A DNA stretch of 64,000 nucleotides from Burkholderia savannae (GCF_001524445.2 NZ_CP013417.1:744001-808000); one strand, 5' to 3'. Shown: positions 49,684 through 59,263, counted from the first letter of the stretch. Notes: generated by a model not told the origin, from the sequence alone. A program made the numbers and translations.

Positions 49684-50025
49684 ATGTTTGATGTGATGAT
49701 TGGCGAAGTTGCCGTGATGTCGGGGAAGGCGCCCGCGCACGCGTGCCGCGAAGGCTGCGGCGCGTGCTGCATCGCGCCGTCGATCTCGAGCCCGATTCCC
49801 GGCATGCCGAGCGGCAAGCCGGCCGGCGTGCGCTGCGCGCAACTCGCCGACGGCGAGCGCTGCGCGATCTTCGGCCGGCCGGAGCGGCCCGCGTGCTGCT
49901 CGGGCCTCAAGCCGAGCGACGAGATGTGCGGCGCGTCGCGCGCCGACGCGCTCGCATGGCTCGCCCGCCTCGAAGCCGATACGCGGCCGGCCGCGCCGCT
50001 TGCCTCAGCAGGAGATTCAGCATGA
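49684..50025 (+). CDS. YkgJ-family cysteine-cluster protein
   Basis: The 113-residue protein has [20 protein letters not shown] near residue 20, with later Cys pairs ([20 protein letters not shown]), as in CxxCxxCC metal-binding proteins. Function is not established. ATG 49717 ([13 protein letters not shown]) could be the real start. Its stop overlaps the lipoprotein gene start. Confidence 0.82.
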   Translation: MFDVMIGEVAVMSGKAPAHACREGCGACCIAPSISSPIPGMPSGKPAGVRCAQLADGERCAIFGRPERPACCSGLKPSDEMCGASRADALAWLARLEADTRPAAPLASAGDSA

Positions 50026-50603
50026 CCCAGACGAGCGCGCCCGACCGGCGCCGCTTCCTGATCGCCGCGTGCGCGGCGGCGGGCGTCACCGTGTCGCTTG
50101 CCGCGTGCGCGTCGACGTTCCCGTTCATTCCCGATCACTACACGTTCTCGCAAGGCGACGTGCAGCGCGCGGTCGCCCGCAAGTTCCCGTATCAGAAGAC
50201 GGTCGCGCAGGTGATCGACGTCGCGCTCGCGAATCCGGTCGTCGGGCTGCTGCCCGACCGGAACCGCGTCGCGGTGCGGCTCGACGCGCGCTTCGGGAGC
50301 CCGTTCCTGCGCGAGCCCGTCAACGGCAAGTTCACCGTGTCGGGCCAGCTCGCGTACGACGCGCCGAGCCGCTCGGTCGTGCTGAAGGCGCCCGCCGTCG
50401 ACAGCGTGAGCGTCGACGGCGACGCGCAACTCTATACGCAGCAGATCAGCGCGGCGGCTGGCCTGCTCGCGACCCAATTGCTGACCAACTATCCGATCTA
50501 CACGTTCAAGCCGGAACAATTGCAATTTGCCGGCGTGAATTACGAACCCGGTACAATCACAATTCTTACAAACGGCATACGCGTGGCGATCGTCGAGAAG
50601 TGA
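50022..50603 (+). CDS. DUF1439-like lipoprotein
   Basis: The 193-residue protein has an N-terminal [21 protein letters not shown] signal with a lipobox-like LAAC. The mature domain contains [19 protein letters not shown] and [18 protein letters not shown], resembling the DUF1439 outer-membrane lipoprotein family. AGGAG precedes ATG 50022, which overlaps the previous stop. Function is unknown. Confidence 0.85.
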   Translation: MTQTSAPDRRRFLIAACAAAGVTVSLAACASTFPFIPDHYTFSQGDVQRAVARKFPYQKTVAQVIDVALANPVVGLLPDRNRVAVRLDARFGSPFLREPVNGKFTVSGQLAYDAPSRSVVLKAPAVDSVSVDGDAQLYTQQISAAAGLLATQLLTNYPIYTFKPEQLQFAGVNYEPGTITILTNGIRVAIVEK

Positions 50604-50679
50604 CGTCGCGCCGCGCGCGGCCGGATCGGCCGCGGCGGTTCCGTGGCCTCGGTTGATTCACTTTGGAAACGGGCCACGG

Positions 50680-51510
50680 ATGGACTGGATACTGATTTGC
50701 AAAGCGCTGGCGCTTGGCATCGTCGAGGGACTGACCGAATTCCTGCCGGTGTCGAGCACCGGCCATTTGATCGTCGCAGGCAGCTTTCTGCGCTTTCATC
50801 CCGAGCAGGCGAAGACCTTCGACGTCGTGATCCAGTTCGGCGCGATTCTCGCGGTGTGCTGGGAATACCGCCGCCGGATCGTCGACGTCGTGACCGGCCT
50901 GCCGGCGCAGCGCGAAGCCAGGCGGTTCACGATGAACGTCGTGATCGCGACGCTGCCGGCGATCGCGCTCGCGCTCCTGTTCGAGAAAACGATCAAATCG
51001 GTGCTGTTCGCGCCCGTGCCCGTTGCGGTCGCGCTCGTCGTCGGCGGCGCGGCGATCCTGTGGGTCGAAGCCCGGCAGCGCGAGCGAGGCGCGCCGGCGC
51101 GCGTGCAGTCGATCGACGAGCTGACGCCGCTCGACGCGCTGAAGGTCGGCCTCGCGCAATGCTTCGCGCTGATTCCGGGGATGTCGCGGTCCGGCTCGAC
51201 GATCATCGGCGGGATGCTGTTCGGGCTCGAGCGGCGCGTCGCGACCGAATTCTCGTTCTTTCTCGCGATCCCGGTGATTTTCGGCGCGACGCTGTACGAA
51301 ACCGCGAAGGATTGGCGCGCGTTCAGCGTCGATTCGATCGGCCTCTTTTCGATCGGCCTCGTCGCCGCGTTCGTCAGCGCGTTCGCGTGCGTGCGCTGGC
51401 TGCTGCGCTACGTCGCGTCGCACGATTTCACCGCATTCGCGTGGTACCGGATCGCATTCGGGCTGTTCGTGCTGCTCGTCGGCTATAGCGGCTGGATCGA
51501 GTGGAGCTGA
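50680..51510 (+). CDS. uppP: Undecaprenyl-diphosphatase
   Basis: The 276-residue membrane enzyme recycles undecaprenyl carrier for cell-wall and O-antigen synthesis. [19 protein letters not shown] and [15 protein letters not shown] are its two catalytic signatures. ATG 50680 ([11 protein letters not shown]) fits the family; the ATG at 50653 is an unlikely upstream choice. Confidence 0.97.
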   Translation: MDWILICKALALGIVEGLTEFLPVSSTGHLIVAGSFLRFHPEQAKTFDVVIQFGAILAVCWEYRRRIVDVVTGLPAQREARRFTMNVVIATLPAIALALLFEKTIKSVLFAPVPVAVALVVGGAAILWVEARQRERGAPARVQSIDELTPLDALKVGLAQCFALIPGMSRSGSTIIGGMLFGLERRVATEFSFFLAIPVIFGATLYETAKDWRAFSVDSIGLFSIGLVAAFVSAFACVRWLLRYVASHDFTAFAWYRIAFGLFVLLVGYSGWIEWS

Positions 51511-51688
51511 GGCCGCGGTTCTGAATTTTCGCCCGGGTAGTCGACGAGTTTGACGGCGGCGGCGAGCGAGCCGCCATCGCCGCCGTGCCGTGCGGTCGCC
51601 GCGACGCGCGGCGACCGTATTGGACGTTCAATCGACCGGATTCTCTTTCCCCGGTCTGCGCCGCGCGCGAGCCGCGCGGCGTCGCGCG

Positions 51689-52483
51689 TCAGCCCGCGCG
51701 CTTCCGGAACACCAGATCCCACACGCCGTGCCCGAGCCGCAGCCCGCGGCGCTCGAACTTCGTCACCGGACGATAGTCGGGGCGGGGCGCATAGTCTTGC
51801 GCGGTGTTCTCGAGCGTCGGCTCGGCGCCGAGCACCTCGAGCATCTGCTCCGCGTAGTTCTGCCAGTCGGTCGCGCAGTGCAGGTACGCGCCCGGCTTGA
51901 GCCGCGCCGCGAGCTGCGCGACGAACGGCGGCTGGATCAGCCGGCGCTTGTGGTGGCGCGCCTTGTGCCATGGGTCCGGGAAGAAGATGTGCACGCCGTC
52001 GAGGCTGCCGGGCGCGATCATGTGCTCGAGCACTTCGACCGCGTCGTGCTGAATGATCCGGATGTTCGTCAATTGCTGCTCGCCGATCAACTTCAGCAGC
52101 GCGCCGACGCCGGGCTCGTGCACCTCGACGCCGATGAAGTCGTCGCCCGGGCGAAGCGCGGCGATCTCGGCCGTCGACGCGCCCATCCCGAAGCCGATCT
52201 CGAGCACGCGCGGCGCGCGGCGGCCGAAGATCGCGTCCCAGTCCGGCTGCGTGCTGCCGTACGGGACGACGAAGCGCGGACCGAGCTCGTCGAGCGCGCG
52301 GCGCTGGCCCGTCGACACGCGGCCGGCGCGCGTGACGAAGCTGCGGATGCGGCGGAGATGGAGCGGGTTCGATTCGTCGTCGGCGTTGCCGGCTGCCGGC
52401 GCGGCGTCGATGGCCGGTGCGGAGGCTGCGTCGTTGGCGTCGTCGTGCGGCACGCCGGGGGCGTTCGGGTCGTCGTGAGTCAT
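51689..52483 (-). CDS. trmB: tRNA (guanine-N7-)-methyltransferase
   Basis: The 264-residue enzyme methylates G46 of t[18 protein letters not shown] binds SAM, and [18 protein letters not shown] is the TrmB hallmark. The first 35 residues are a variable acidic and alanine-rich tail. ATG 52483 was chosen; the frame upstream runs into the tRNA gene. Confidence 0.96.
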   Translation of the reverse strand: MTHDDPNAPGVPHDDANDAASAPAIDAAPAAGNADDESNPLHLRRIRSFVTRAGRVSTGQRRALDELGPRFVVPYGSTQPDWDAIFGRRAPRVLEIGFGMGASTAEIAALRPGDDFIGVEVHEPGVGALLKLIGEQQLTNIRIIQHDAVEVLEHMIAPGSLDGVHIFFPDPWHKARHHKRRLIQPPFVAQLAARLKPGAYLHCATDWQNYAEQMLEVLGAEPTLENTAQDYAPRPDYRPVTKFERRGLRLGHGVWDLVFRKRAG

Positions 52484-52574
52484 CGTGACAATGAAAGGCG
52501 AGTGGCGGGCGTGGCGCCGCGGCGCGCGACGGCGTCGCGTTCGACGGGCCGCCCGATACTGCGTACGAAATACG

Positions 52575-52601
52575 AAAAAGCCGCCTTCGACGAGGCGGCT
52601 T
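52575..52601 (-). terminator. Terminator after tRNA-Gly
   Basis: On the minus strand AAGCCGCCT - CGTCGA - AGGCGGCTT is followed by a T run, about 40 bases beyond the tRNA 3' end. Confidence 0.8.
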
Positions 52602-52641
52602 CGCGTGCTTCGGCGGCGGATGGCATCCACGGCCGGGAAAG

Positions 52642-52716
52642 TGGAGCGGGCGATGGGAATCGAACCCACGTCATCAGCTTGGGAAGCTGAGGTAATGGCC
52701 ATTATACGACGCCCGC
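52642..52716 (-). tRNA. tRNA-Gly (anticodon CCC)
   Basis: The 75-base minus-strand gene includes an encoded CCA end. The acceptor stem pairs GCGGGCG with CGCCCGC, the T-arm has GGGTTCGATTCCC and the anticodon loop reads TTCCCAA, giving CCC. The accessory region begins on its 5' side. Confidence 0.96.
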
Positions 52717-52856
52717 AGAACGCGTGATTCTACAGGGGTTTGCGCGGGGATGGCAAGCGGGGGATTCTGGACGGTGGTAGCGAAACTGACATCGCTCGGC
52801 GGTGGAGCGGTGGCATCGCTGGCAGTGCTCTTTTGAGCTGAACCGTCTAATACGGG

Positions 52857-52884
52857 ACGGGAGCGCACCCACATGCGCTCCCGT
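52857..52884 (-). terminator. Stem-loop after the methyltransferase gene
   Basis: ACGGGAGCGCA and TGCGCTCCCGT form an 11-base-pair perfect stem 18 bases after the methyltransferase stop. There is no clear T run, so termination is plausible but unproven. Confidence 0.5.
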
Positions 52885-52902
52885 AATGATGCCTCTCGAC
52901 GA

Positions 52903-55224
52903 CTAGAAAGCGAATTCTCCTTGGCGTTGAACTTGCTCCTCCTGATAAATGGCCAGCCCTAGCTCACAATAGTCGTGACTCTGCTCAATGCAGATCGCCC
53001 TTCTTCCGTGACGTACGGCAGTTCGGCCAGTGGTTAGGCTGCCAGCGAAAGGGTCCAGCACAACGGAGTCTTCGGGTAGTAGGTCAATGCAAAGCTGCGG
53101 AATTTCATCGGGGAACGGGGCGCTATGCCCGTGCACGTTCTTGCCACGAATCATCTTCATCACAGGCTTTGCCTGAAAGATTCTACTCCCCGAAAATTCA
53201 TGCGAGAGCATTCCGGGTTTTCGGAAAACGAGGACATGTTCCCAGCAGTTAAAAGGCGACTGATAGAAAGGCGAAAAATTTCCTCCATTGAAGCCGCGTT
53301 TTCCCTCAATTTCTCCTTTATCCCAGCAGATGTTGCCCACGCACTCAAATCCGATTCTTCGAAAGAGATCGACCGTGTATGCGGATAGCGTCACGCGCTT
53401 TTGCCCGAGTGCAGAGAGTGCTACGATATTTTCATTGTCGAAGTAGTCAAAAATATTATAAAAATATAGCGATCCTGGTTTTAAAATTCGAAAAACTTGC
53501 AAATTCACGTTGTACATATCCTGCAGATAGCAGTACATGTTGTCCCATTGTGAATATTCTCGCGCGTTATAATATGGTGGTGATGTGACTGCGCCATCGA
53601 TGCAGTCATCATCGATGTTTTGCAAAATTAAACTCGAATCCCCACAATAGACGGCCAGTCTATTATCGCCGAGATTGGTCATGCTGCAAGATGCAGTGAC
53701 GGTCGAAGGGATCGCAAACCGATGAAAGAAATGAGCGGTACGAAACCATTGCAACGAGTCGTCCTTCGCTTCCTGCGGAAGCGGTTCCCAGCGGAGTGTA
53801 CGGCCCAAAAGAGCCTGCGGCTGATAATCGAAGTCACCATAGCAATTCAGGGTATCACCATACATCGAATAAAAGCTCACGATCATAGTGAGTAGCGATT
53901 CAGGTTCCCAGCGATCAACGACGTCACGTCGCCATCGTTTGACGAGATCGCCAGAGATATCATTCTTTTCATCGTCAATGGCTTGCTGCATTGCCAGGGC
54001 ACGAAAAGAATATCGCTTCCCTCTGTTGTACTTGCTCCGATCCGGGCATAACGGATTGCGACATTCCCAACTCTTCACGCCCAAGCTGGGATACGAGTTT
54101 CCCTCAACATTTTCCGATCTGCACGCGGGGCAAGGGACAAGCGTTTCGTCGCGGTGATTTTTCTGAAAAATCAGTAGCTGTGACGGCTCCTTGGTTCCGT
54201 TGTTTAATAGTATGCAATCGCGATAAGTAAACCCCTCGTTAACTAGTGAGAAGTTGGCTTTCTCCGTATCAATGTGAGGAATGTGCTTGAGTGTGGTCGA
54301 TGCAATTTTCTCGTGGCGGAAATACGCTCGATGCAACGGCCGTTCGAGATGTTTTTCTCCAAATAGAGTAATATCTGCTGCTAGCTCGTACGAAATTTCG
54401 CGACTGCCGAATCGTATTGGATCTATTAATACAATAAAAAAGCCATGGTTATTCATGGCCTCGTAGCTTTTTCTTACGAGGCTCAGTGCCGAATTCCGCA
54501 GGGTATCTTCCTCATTGAAATTGGTCGCCCACCCTTGATCCAGTGCCAAGAAATGAAGTGCTTGATCTCGATGAAATAGTCGCGGGGAGCGTCTTTGGAG
54601 TTCGTTCCAGTAACTTTCTTCGTAGTGTTCGTGAGAGAAATGCTTGTCAAAGAAGCGGTGCAAATCCTTTTTCTCTGCGCATGCCCAGATGAAGGACGCA
54701 AAAAGGGATTTCAGTATTTCAAGCTTTATTTTTCGGTCGCCCACTTCCCGGCGGAGCTTGGCCGGGGCATTAAGCTCTCCCGTAACGTGTTCAATCGTTT
54801 CGTCGTGCGACGCGCAAGTCACGTGGCGCATTAGTTGCTCGCCGATCGTTCGCGGCACATTGCGCTCATCGAGAACGGTTAATAGCAAGTTGGGTTCGAT
54901 GCGATCGAACGCTTGCTGTATGACCAACTTCTCATGATAGTTAAATGTGTATCCGGATTTGGCCGATCGCTCGAGAAAAACGGCAATATTTTCGGCATTT
55001 ATTCGGAATTTGTTGTTGATTTGGGCGAGAAAGTTTGTTGTTCGGGATGTGGCAGTGGTCTGGCGAAGTGTCGCCAGATAACCTGCGACCGGCTCGCATA
55101 TGAGTGTAAAAGAATCGTCGGTTGCGAGTTCATTTCGGGGCAGCCTGAGAATGCGGGTGAACTCATCATAGAGACGTCGTAAAGCGTCGGAGATCTGTCG
55201 GGCCATTCGATTTCCTAGAAACAT
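52903..55224 (-). CDS. Large DNA amino-methyltransferase with internal zinc ribbon
   Basis: The 773-residue protein ends with an N4-cytosine/N6-adenine-type methyltransferase domain: motif IV TSPPYYNAREYSQW (about residue 560) and motif I DPFAGSLTTGRTAVRHG (about residue 730), in the permuted beta order. Around residue 400, CPACRSEN...WECRNPLCPDRSKYN looks like a four-Cys zinc ribbon. The first half (residues 1-350) is not recognised; GFFIVLIDPIRFGSREI there could be remains of a second methyltransferase-like fold. It is AT-richer than the host genome. The HNH gene upstream on the same strand suggests a restriction-modification pair. ATG 55206 is an alternative start. Confidence 0.85.
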   Translation of the reverse strand: MFLGNRMARQISDALRRLYDEFTRILRLPRNELATDDSFTLICEPVAGYLATLRQTTATSRTTNFLAQINNKFRINAENIAVFLERSAKSGYTFNYHEKLVIQQAFDRIEPNLLLTVLDERNVPRTIGEQLMRHVTCASHDETIEHVTGELNAPAKLRREVGDRKIKLEILKSLFASFIWACAEKKDLHRFFDKHFSHEHYEESYWNELQRRSPRLFHRDQALHFLALDQGWATNFNEEDTLRNSALSLVRKSYEAMNNHGFFIVLIDPIRFGSREISYELAADITLFGEKHLERPLHRAYFRHEKIASTTLKHIPHIDTEKANFSLVNEGFTYRDCILLNNGTKEPSQLLIFQKNHRDETLVPCPACRSENVEGNSYPSLGVKSWECRNPLCPDRSKYNRGKRYSFRALAMQQAIDDEKNDISGDLVKRWRRDVVDRWEPESLLTMIVSFYSMYGDTLNCYGDFDYQPQALLGRTLRWEPLPQEAKDDSLQWFRTAHFFHRFAIPSTVTASCSMTNLGDNRLAVYCGDSSLILQNIDDDCIDGAVTSPPYYNAREYSQWDNMYCYLQDMYNVNLQVFRILKPGSLYFYNIFDYFDNENIVALSALGQKRVTLSAYTVDLFRRIGFECVGNICWDKGEIEGKRGFNGGNFSPFYQSPFNCWEHVLVFRKPGMLSHEFSGSRIFQAKPVMKMIRGKNVHGHSAPFPDEIPQLCIDLLPEDSVVLDPFAGSLTTGRTAVRHGRRAICIEQSHDYCELGLAIYQEEQVQRQGEFAF

Positions 55225-55437
55225 GGGCTAGTCCTACGGCCGCAGGGGAGCGGTTGCGCTTCCTTGCGACCGAGGACTGTCTAGCATCCCGTATTGTACT
55301 AGGAGGAGCGCACCGGTCACTTTCGACCAAACGGACAACCTCTTCCAGCATTGCGCGTCGGTCATCAGCCCGATTGTTCCCTGATTCTCAACGCGCTTTC
55401 ATGCCTGTGTGCACGTACGAACGGCTTGTTACGCCTC

Positions 55438-56265
55438 CTAGTCGTTAAGCAAGTCTTGGAGGGGGGCTTGTGATGTGGAGCTAATATCCATTTCGTACTT
55501 TCCCTCGCGATGGAGCCAGACAGCGAACGCCCACGCCTCGTCGAAGCGGATGCTTGCCATCGTCAATCCGTGTTCTCTACATAGAGTCGCGAATTCCGCT
55601 TTGGTTTTGGGGCGGCGCGCGAGAAGAATCCAGATGAGTACGCTCTGAGCAGGGGCAAATGAAATACCTCCGAGTGCATGCGAGGGTCGTTTGATCACAT
55701 TGCATCGCTTACATAAGAGCTGAAGGTTATCTAGTGTATCAGCATTCAGGGGGTCTTCGCCCGCCTCCCAAAATTCTTGCTTCGATCTAATGTGGTCGGC
55801 CTCTAAAAACATTCGCGTTCCGCAGAGTACGCACTTTCCGCGTTGCTCGTAGAACCAGCTCATTACATTCCGCATAGTTTCGCGTGCGGGGAATCGGCTT
55901 TGAAATGATTTGTTCGATGCGATTGCCGTTCCTACCTGTGGTGGATTGAGTTCGCCGCATACTGCGAGTGCTACTTCGCTCCATGACACAATATTTTCGC
56001 TAACCATTTTTCCTACGAACTCGCGCCATTGATCTTCGCTCCAGTCTGCTTTTGAAAAGTGAACTGAAATATTTTTTTCAAGAAGGATTTTTAGCAATTC
56101 CTTGGCTTGTTCAAATGATACTAGAGAATAGAGTGTTGGAAATTGCTTGTCATGGAAGTCTTGTAGGGTGACATATCCTGCCGAAATTAATTTGGTTTTT
56201 GCTCGGTCAGATAGTGTGGGAATGTCTAAAACTTTGATTTGCCCTGCTGGAACGTGTTGAGTCAT
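55438..56265 (-). CDS. HNH endonuclease with HhH-like N-terminus (probable restriction enzyme)
   Basis: The 275-residue protein has an N-terminal helix-hairpin-helix-like part (IPTLSDRAKTKLISAGYVTL). From about residue 145 comes an HNH nuclease fold: CVLCGTRMFLEADHIRSKQ, then NLQLLCKRCNVIKR. The two Cys pairs would hold zinc, and DH with the later Asn/His would form the catalytic centre. The start at 56265 (MTQHVPAGQIKVLD) avoids 72 noncoding-looking codons. It lies 213 bases upstream of the methyltransferase; that gap shows no gene. Low GC suggests transfer. Confidence 0.8.
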   Translation of the reverse strand: MTQHVPAGQIKVLDIPTLSDRAKTKLISAGYVTLQDFHDKQFPTLYSLVSFEQAKELLKILLEKNISVHFSKADWSEDQWREFVGKMVSENIVSWSEVALAVCGELNPPQVGTAIASNKSFQSRFPARETMRNVMSWFYEQRGKCVLCGTRMFLEADHIRSKQEFWEAGEDPLNADTLDNLQLLCKRCNVIKRPSHALGGISFAPAQSVLIWILLARRPKTKAEFATLCREHGLTMASIRFDEAWAFAVWLHREGKYEMDISSTSQAPLQDLLND

Positions 56266-56395
56266 CTTGGCCCCCGTGTGAAGGCCTAATGCTATCAAGT
56301 AGTCGAGGCGTCGTGTGAGTATTGCGTCGGCCTGTTGCGGCTGGTAGGCCGCGTGATCAATTCGACAAGTTGCGGCCAACGGAGATTTGCTATAG

Positions 56396-56428
56396 GTGGG
56401 TGAGGAGCAGTGACTATTTTTCACCCAC
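56396..56428. promoter_or_regulatory. Inverted repeat upstream of the HNH gene
   Basis: GTGGGTGA (56396-56403) and TCACCCAC (56421-56428) form an 8-base dyad between the divergent HNH gene and the small gene at 56464. It may be an operator; no known consensus is matched. Confidence 0.3.
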
Positions 56429-56463
56429 TTGCCGTCAACCGCGAATCGGGAGATGGTCCCAGC

Positions 56464-56694
56464 ATGAACGACATCCAACACCCCAACGATTTCCCGCCGC
56501 TGACAATTGATCAGATGCGCGATCTGGCTGTTGCTGTGCGCGAAGATTTCGGCGGCAACCTCTCTCAGTCGGAGTTCGCGGACCGACTGCTGATGCTTCT
56601 CGAAGACGTGCCGGGTTACGAGATGGGCGAGTTACCGACTTCGCTGATCGAATCGGCATGGGCCGAGTACGTCGGCCATCGCATCGAGTCCTGA
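56464..56694 (+). CDS. Small acidic hypothetical protein
   Basis: The 76-residue protein (IDQMRDLAVAVREDFGG, SQSEFADRLLMLLEDVPGY) is likely helical. I do not recognise a family. It converges on the XRE gene with a 3-base gap. Coding is supported by normal codon use; the ATG at 56410 would add 18 residues. Confidence 0.6.
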   Translation: MNDIQHPNDFPPLTIDQMRDLAVAVREDFGGNLSQSEFADRLLMLLEDVPGYEMGELPTSLIESAWAEYVGHRIES

Positions 56695-56697
56695 TCG

Positions 56698-57096
56698 CTA
56701 CTTGCGCCGCTTGCTCTTGGCAGGATGCTTGGCCTTGAGCATGTCAGCGAACTGCTGAACGAAATTCACGACGAGTTCCCGCTCGTCGCTATCCAATCCA
56801 TCAAGTGCATCCGCCATCATGGCCAGTTGGTCGTCCGGCCGCTTAGATCCACGCTGCAACAACTGGTCAACCGAGCAGTCGAGCGCGTCACTAAGCTGCT
56901 GGAGTCGATGCAAGGTCGGCATCCTCGTACCGCGTTCCCACCGGCTGATCGCTTCCTGTTCGAGATCGATCATCTCCGCGAGCTTCGCCTGAGTCAGACC
57001 GCGTGCCCGTCGTTGTTCGGCAATGGCAGTTCCGACGCGAGCGGCAAGCAGCGCGTCTTGGGCGTCGTCCGTGGGGGAGGCAGGGCGGGTAGTCAT
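56698..57096 (-). CDS. XRE-family transcriptional regulator
   Basis: The 132-residue protein has an N-terminal helix-turn-helix (RRARGLTQAKLAEMIDLEQEA, then ISRWERGTRMPTL) and a C-terminal helical part ending in a basic tail. It probably represses from the divergent region upstream, where a perfect dyad is present. The target genes may be itself and the 57270 gene. Confidence 0.9.
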   Translation of the reverse strand: MTTRPASPTDDAQDALLAARVGTAIAEQRRARGLTQAKLAEMIDLEQEAISRWERGTRMPTLHRLQQLSDALDCSVDQLLQRGSKRPDDQLAMMADALDGLDSDERELVVNFVQQFADMLKAKHPAKSKRRK

Positions 57097-57141
57097 AGAA
57101 CGATATGGTCGTCTTCATTCCGATTGCGATGAACAACCGTA

Positions 57142-57160
57142 TTGGAATGTTATATTCCAA
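57142..57160. promoter_or_regulatory. Palindromic operator in the divergent promoter
   Basis: TTGGAAT-GTTAT-ATTCCAA is a perfect 7-base dyad with a 5-base spacer. It lies 46 bases before the XRE gene start and about 110 before the 57270 start. It is a likely site for the XRE protein. Confidence 0.6.
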
Positions 57161-57269
57161 AATGGTTGAATTTGTCGGGGGGGTGACGTATCGTGCGGAG
57201 ATGCCTGAGCGGTCGGGGATAACAACGAACGCTCTCGGGCAAGGGCCAATCCAGAAAAATCAACGACCT

Positions 57270-57749
57270 ATGACCACGAACGATCCTCTTTCCCGGTTTC
57301 ACGCCTTCATGACCGCCTATGAGGGATGTCGAGCGTCGGCGCTCGCGAGCGCGTTGCAGATGACGCCGATGGCGGCCAGAGCACTCGGACTGATCAATGC
57401 ATTTCCGGGCATGACCCTGCACGAACTGAGTTGTGTTCTCGGCGGCAGCCAAGGACAAGTAATCGGCGCGGCATTCGACCTAAAGCACTTCGGCTACATC
57501 GACATCACCGAGGAGCAGAATGACAATCGGCGGTGTGTACTCCGGCCGATCCGGGACCGGATGTTCGGCTTCGACGGGTATCAGAGGCTCGTGAACAATC
57601 TGGCGACGGACGCCGGGATCGCCGATCGGTTGACGGCGTTGCTGCCGCTGTATCAGGACGTTTTGATGAAAGCGCTGGAGGAGTTGCAGGGCGATGCGCA
57701 GAACGTCCAATATCAGGCGCAGCGCCGGATTCTCGCGCGGGTAGCGTGA
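57270..57749 (+). CDS. Winged-helix DNA-binding-like protein
   Basis: The 159-residue protein has MTPMAARALGLINAFPGMTLHE and LSCVLGGSQGQVIGAAFDLK, followed by GYIDITEEQNDNRRCVLRP. This fits the helix-turn-helix and wing of MarR-like proteins. No effector is identifiable. It is divergent from the XRE gene. The ATG at 57270 was preferred to upstream codons, which lack family character and cover the operator. Confidence 0.65.
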   Translation: MTTNDPLSRFHAFMTAYEGCRASALASALQMTPMAARALGLINAFPGMTLHELSCVLGGSQGQVIGAAFDLKHFGYIDITEEQNDNRRCVLRPIRDRMFGFDGYQRLVNNLATDAGIADRLTALLPLYQDVLMKALEELQGDAQNVQYQAQRRILARVA

Positions 57750-57766
57750 ACGCTGATTGAAGTCTT

Positions 57767-58030
57767 ATGGAGTTCGAGAAGTTGTTCGAGGGAAGGTCAT
57801 GGCCGACAGCGAATGAGCGGGTCGGCGTCATGTCAGTCGATTCGCTCAACCGGCAATGGATGCCTGTTGTGGTGGAAGATTGCTATCTCGTTGCGAAGTC
57901 GAGGGATGGCAAGGCTGCATTGCTCGGTCGCATGTGCAAGCGCGACGACGGCAAGTTTTGCATCGAAGTCATCGTGCGCGCCAAGATCGAAAACAAAGAG
58001 GTGGCCGCGCAAATTCGGACAGTCGGGTAA
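57767..58030 (+). CDS. Hypothetical protein, probably cut by the IS3 element
   Basis: The 87-residue frame (RWM-type WMPVVVEDCYLVAKSRDGK, GRMCKRDDGKFCIEVIVRAK) ends in AAQIRTVG at 58030, inside sequence that belongs to the IS end. The natural C-terminus was therefore probably lost. No family is recognised. It follows the winged-helix gene by 17 bases. Confidence 0.5.
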   Translation: MEFEKLFEGRSWPTANERVGVMSVDSLNRQWMPVVVEDCYLVAKSRDGKAALLGRMCKRDDGKFCIEVIVRAKIENKEVAAQIRTVG

Positions 58031-58083
58031 GTGGAATGCCCGGGGCCTGAGCCAGCGATAATGCAGGCAAAGGAACCGGAAAG

Positions 58084-58392
58084 ATGACGAAGAGAACCCG
58101 ACGGACGCACTCAGCGGCGTTCAAAGCGAAAGTGGCCCTGGCGGCGGTCAAGGGCGAGCGCACGCTGGCCGAACTGGCGCAGCAGTTCGATGTGCACCCG
58201 AACCAGATCACGGAGTGGAAGCGGCAACTGCAGGAGCGTGCGGCGGATGTGTTCGGCGCGGCCGCTCCACCGTCGAACGAGCCGCCGGTGGACGTGAAAA
58301 CGCTGCACGCGAAAATCGGACAGTTGACGCTGGAGAACGATTTTTTGTCAGGAGCGCTCGGCAAAGCCGGACTGCTGAGCGCAAAGCGATGA
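58084..58392 (+). CDS. IS3-family transposase OrfA
   Basis: The 102-residue protein has the OrfA helix-turn-helix ([41 protein letters not shown]) and a leucine-zipper-like tail ([20 protein letters not shown]). Its stop overlaps the OrfB ATG, and a TTTTTTG stretch near 58340 may allow a -1 frameshift to the OrfAB fusion. Confidence 0.92.
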   Translation: MTKRTRRTHSAAFKAKVALAAVKGERTLAELAQQFDVHPNQITEWKRQLQERAADVFGAAAPPSNEPPVDVKTLHAKIGQLTLENDFLSGALGKAGLLSAKR

Positions 58393-59219
58393 TTGACCGT
58401 ACGCATGCGCTGCCGGTTTCGCGACAGACGCGACTGGTTGGCATCGCGAGATCGAGCGCGTATTACCGGGCGCAGCCAGTGAGCGAGGCGGACCAGTTGC
58501 TGATGCGGCGGATCGACGAACTGCACATGGAGTTTCCGTTTGCCGGAGCGCGGATGCTGGCGCGTCTGTTGCGCCGGGAAGGCTATGAGGTCGGCCGCCG
58601 CCGCGTGCGCACGCTGATGAAACGCATGGGCGTGGAAGCGCTGTACTGCAAGCCGAACACGAGCCGACGCAATGCGCAGCACAAGATCTGGCCGTACCTG
58701 CTGCGCGGCATGAAAATCGCCCGGGCCAATCAGGCGTGGGCACTGGACACGACATACATTCCGATGGCGCGAGGCTTCGTGTACCTGACGGCAGTAGTGG
58801 ATTGGTCAAGTCGCAAGGTGCTCTCGCACCGGGTGGCGATCACGCTGGAAGCAGTGCACGCCGTCGAGGCGCTCGAGGAAGCGTTCGCGCGCTACGGGCT
58901 GCCGGACATTGTGAACACCGATCAGGGCAGCCAGTTCACGGCGGGCGCGTTCACCGAGGCCGTACTGGGTCGAGGCGTGCGGCTGTCGATGGACGGTAAA
59001 GGGGCCTGGCGCGACAACGTGTTCGTCGAACGCGTGTGGCGCAGCGTCAAGTACGAAGAGGTTTACCTGCGAGCTTACGAGTCGGTCAGCCATGCCCGGC
59101 GCTCCATCGGCGACTACATCGAGCTGTACAACCGAAAACGGCCCCATTCGAGCCTGGCGGATCGGACGCCGGATGAGGCATACTTCGCGACGCTGCCTGC
59201 GATCAAATCGGCAGCATGA
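58389..59219 (+). CDS. IS3-family transposase OrfB (DDE integrase)
   Basis: The 276-residue catalytic protein has the DDE core: [20 protein letters not shown] (first Asp), [14 protein letters not shown] (second Asp) and [20 protein letters not shown] (Glu), then [19 protein letters not shown]. It looks intact. The frame also continues upstream of the ATG in the -1 frame of OrfA, in keeping with programmed frameshifting. Confidence 0.93.
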   Translation: MIDRTHALPVSRQTRLVGIARSSAYYRAQPVSEADQLLMRRIDELHMEFPFAGARMLARLLRREGYEVGRRRVRTLMKRMGVEALYCKPNTSRRNAQHKIWPYLLRGMKIARANQAWALDTTYIPMARGFVYLTAVVDWSSRKVLSHRVAITLEAVHAVEALEEAFARYGLPDIVNTDQGSQFTAGAFTEAVLGRGVRLSMDGKGAWRDNVFVERVWRSVKYEEVYLRAYESVSHARRSIGDYIELYNRKRPHSSLADRTPDEAYFATLPAIKSAA

Positions 59220-59263
59220 TTGCCTCGGACGTTCCACTTAAAAATCTCAGAAAACTGTCCGAA

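Larger units (their letters stand above)
58029..59239 (+). mobile_element. IS3-family insertion sequence
   Basis: Two overlapping transposase frames lie between imperfect inverted ends, AAGTGGAATGCCCGGGGC (58029) and its partner AAGTGGAACGTCCGAGGC on the other strand (ending 59239). A second matching pair, TTCGGACAGT (58014-58023) and ACTGTCCGAA (59254-59263), lies just outside, so the true ends could be there. I see no direct 3-4 base target repeat for either choice. This may reflect a deletion next to the element. Confidence 0.85.

Noticed and set aside
52642..52716. tRNA 3' end as the attachment site of the island
   Set aside because: The 3' end faces trmB and core genes. I found no repeat of the tRNA end elsewhere in the window.
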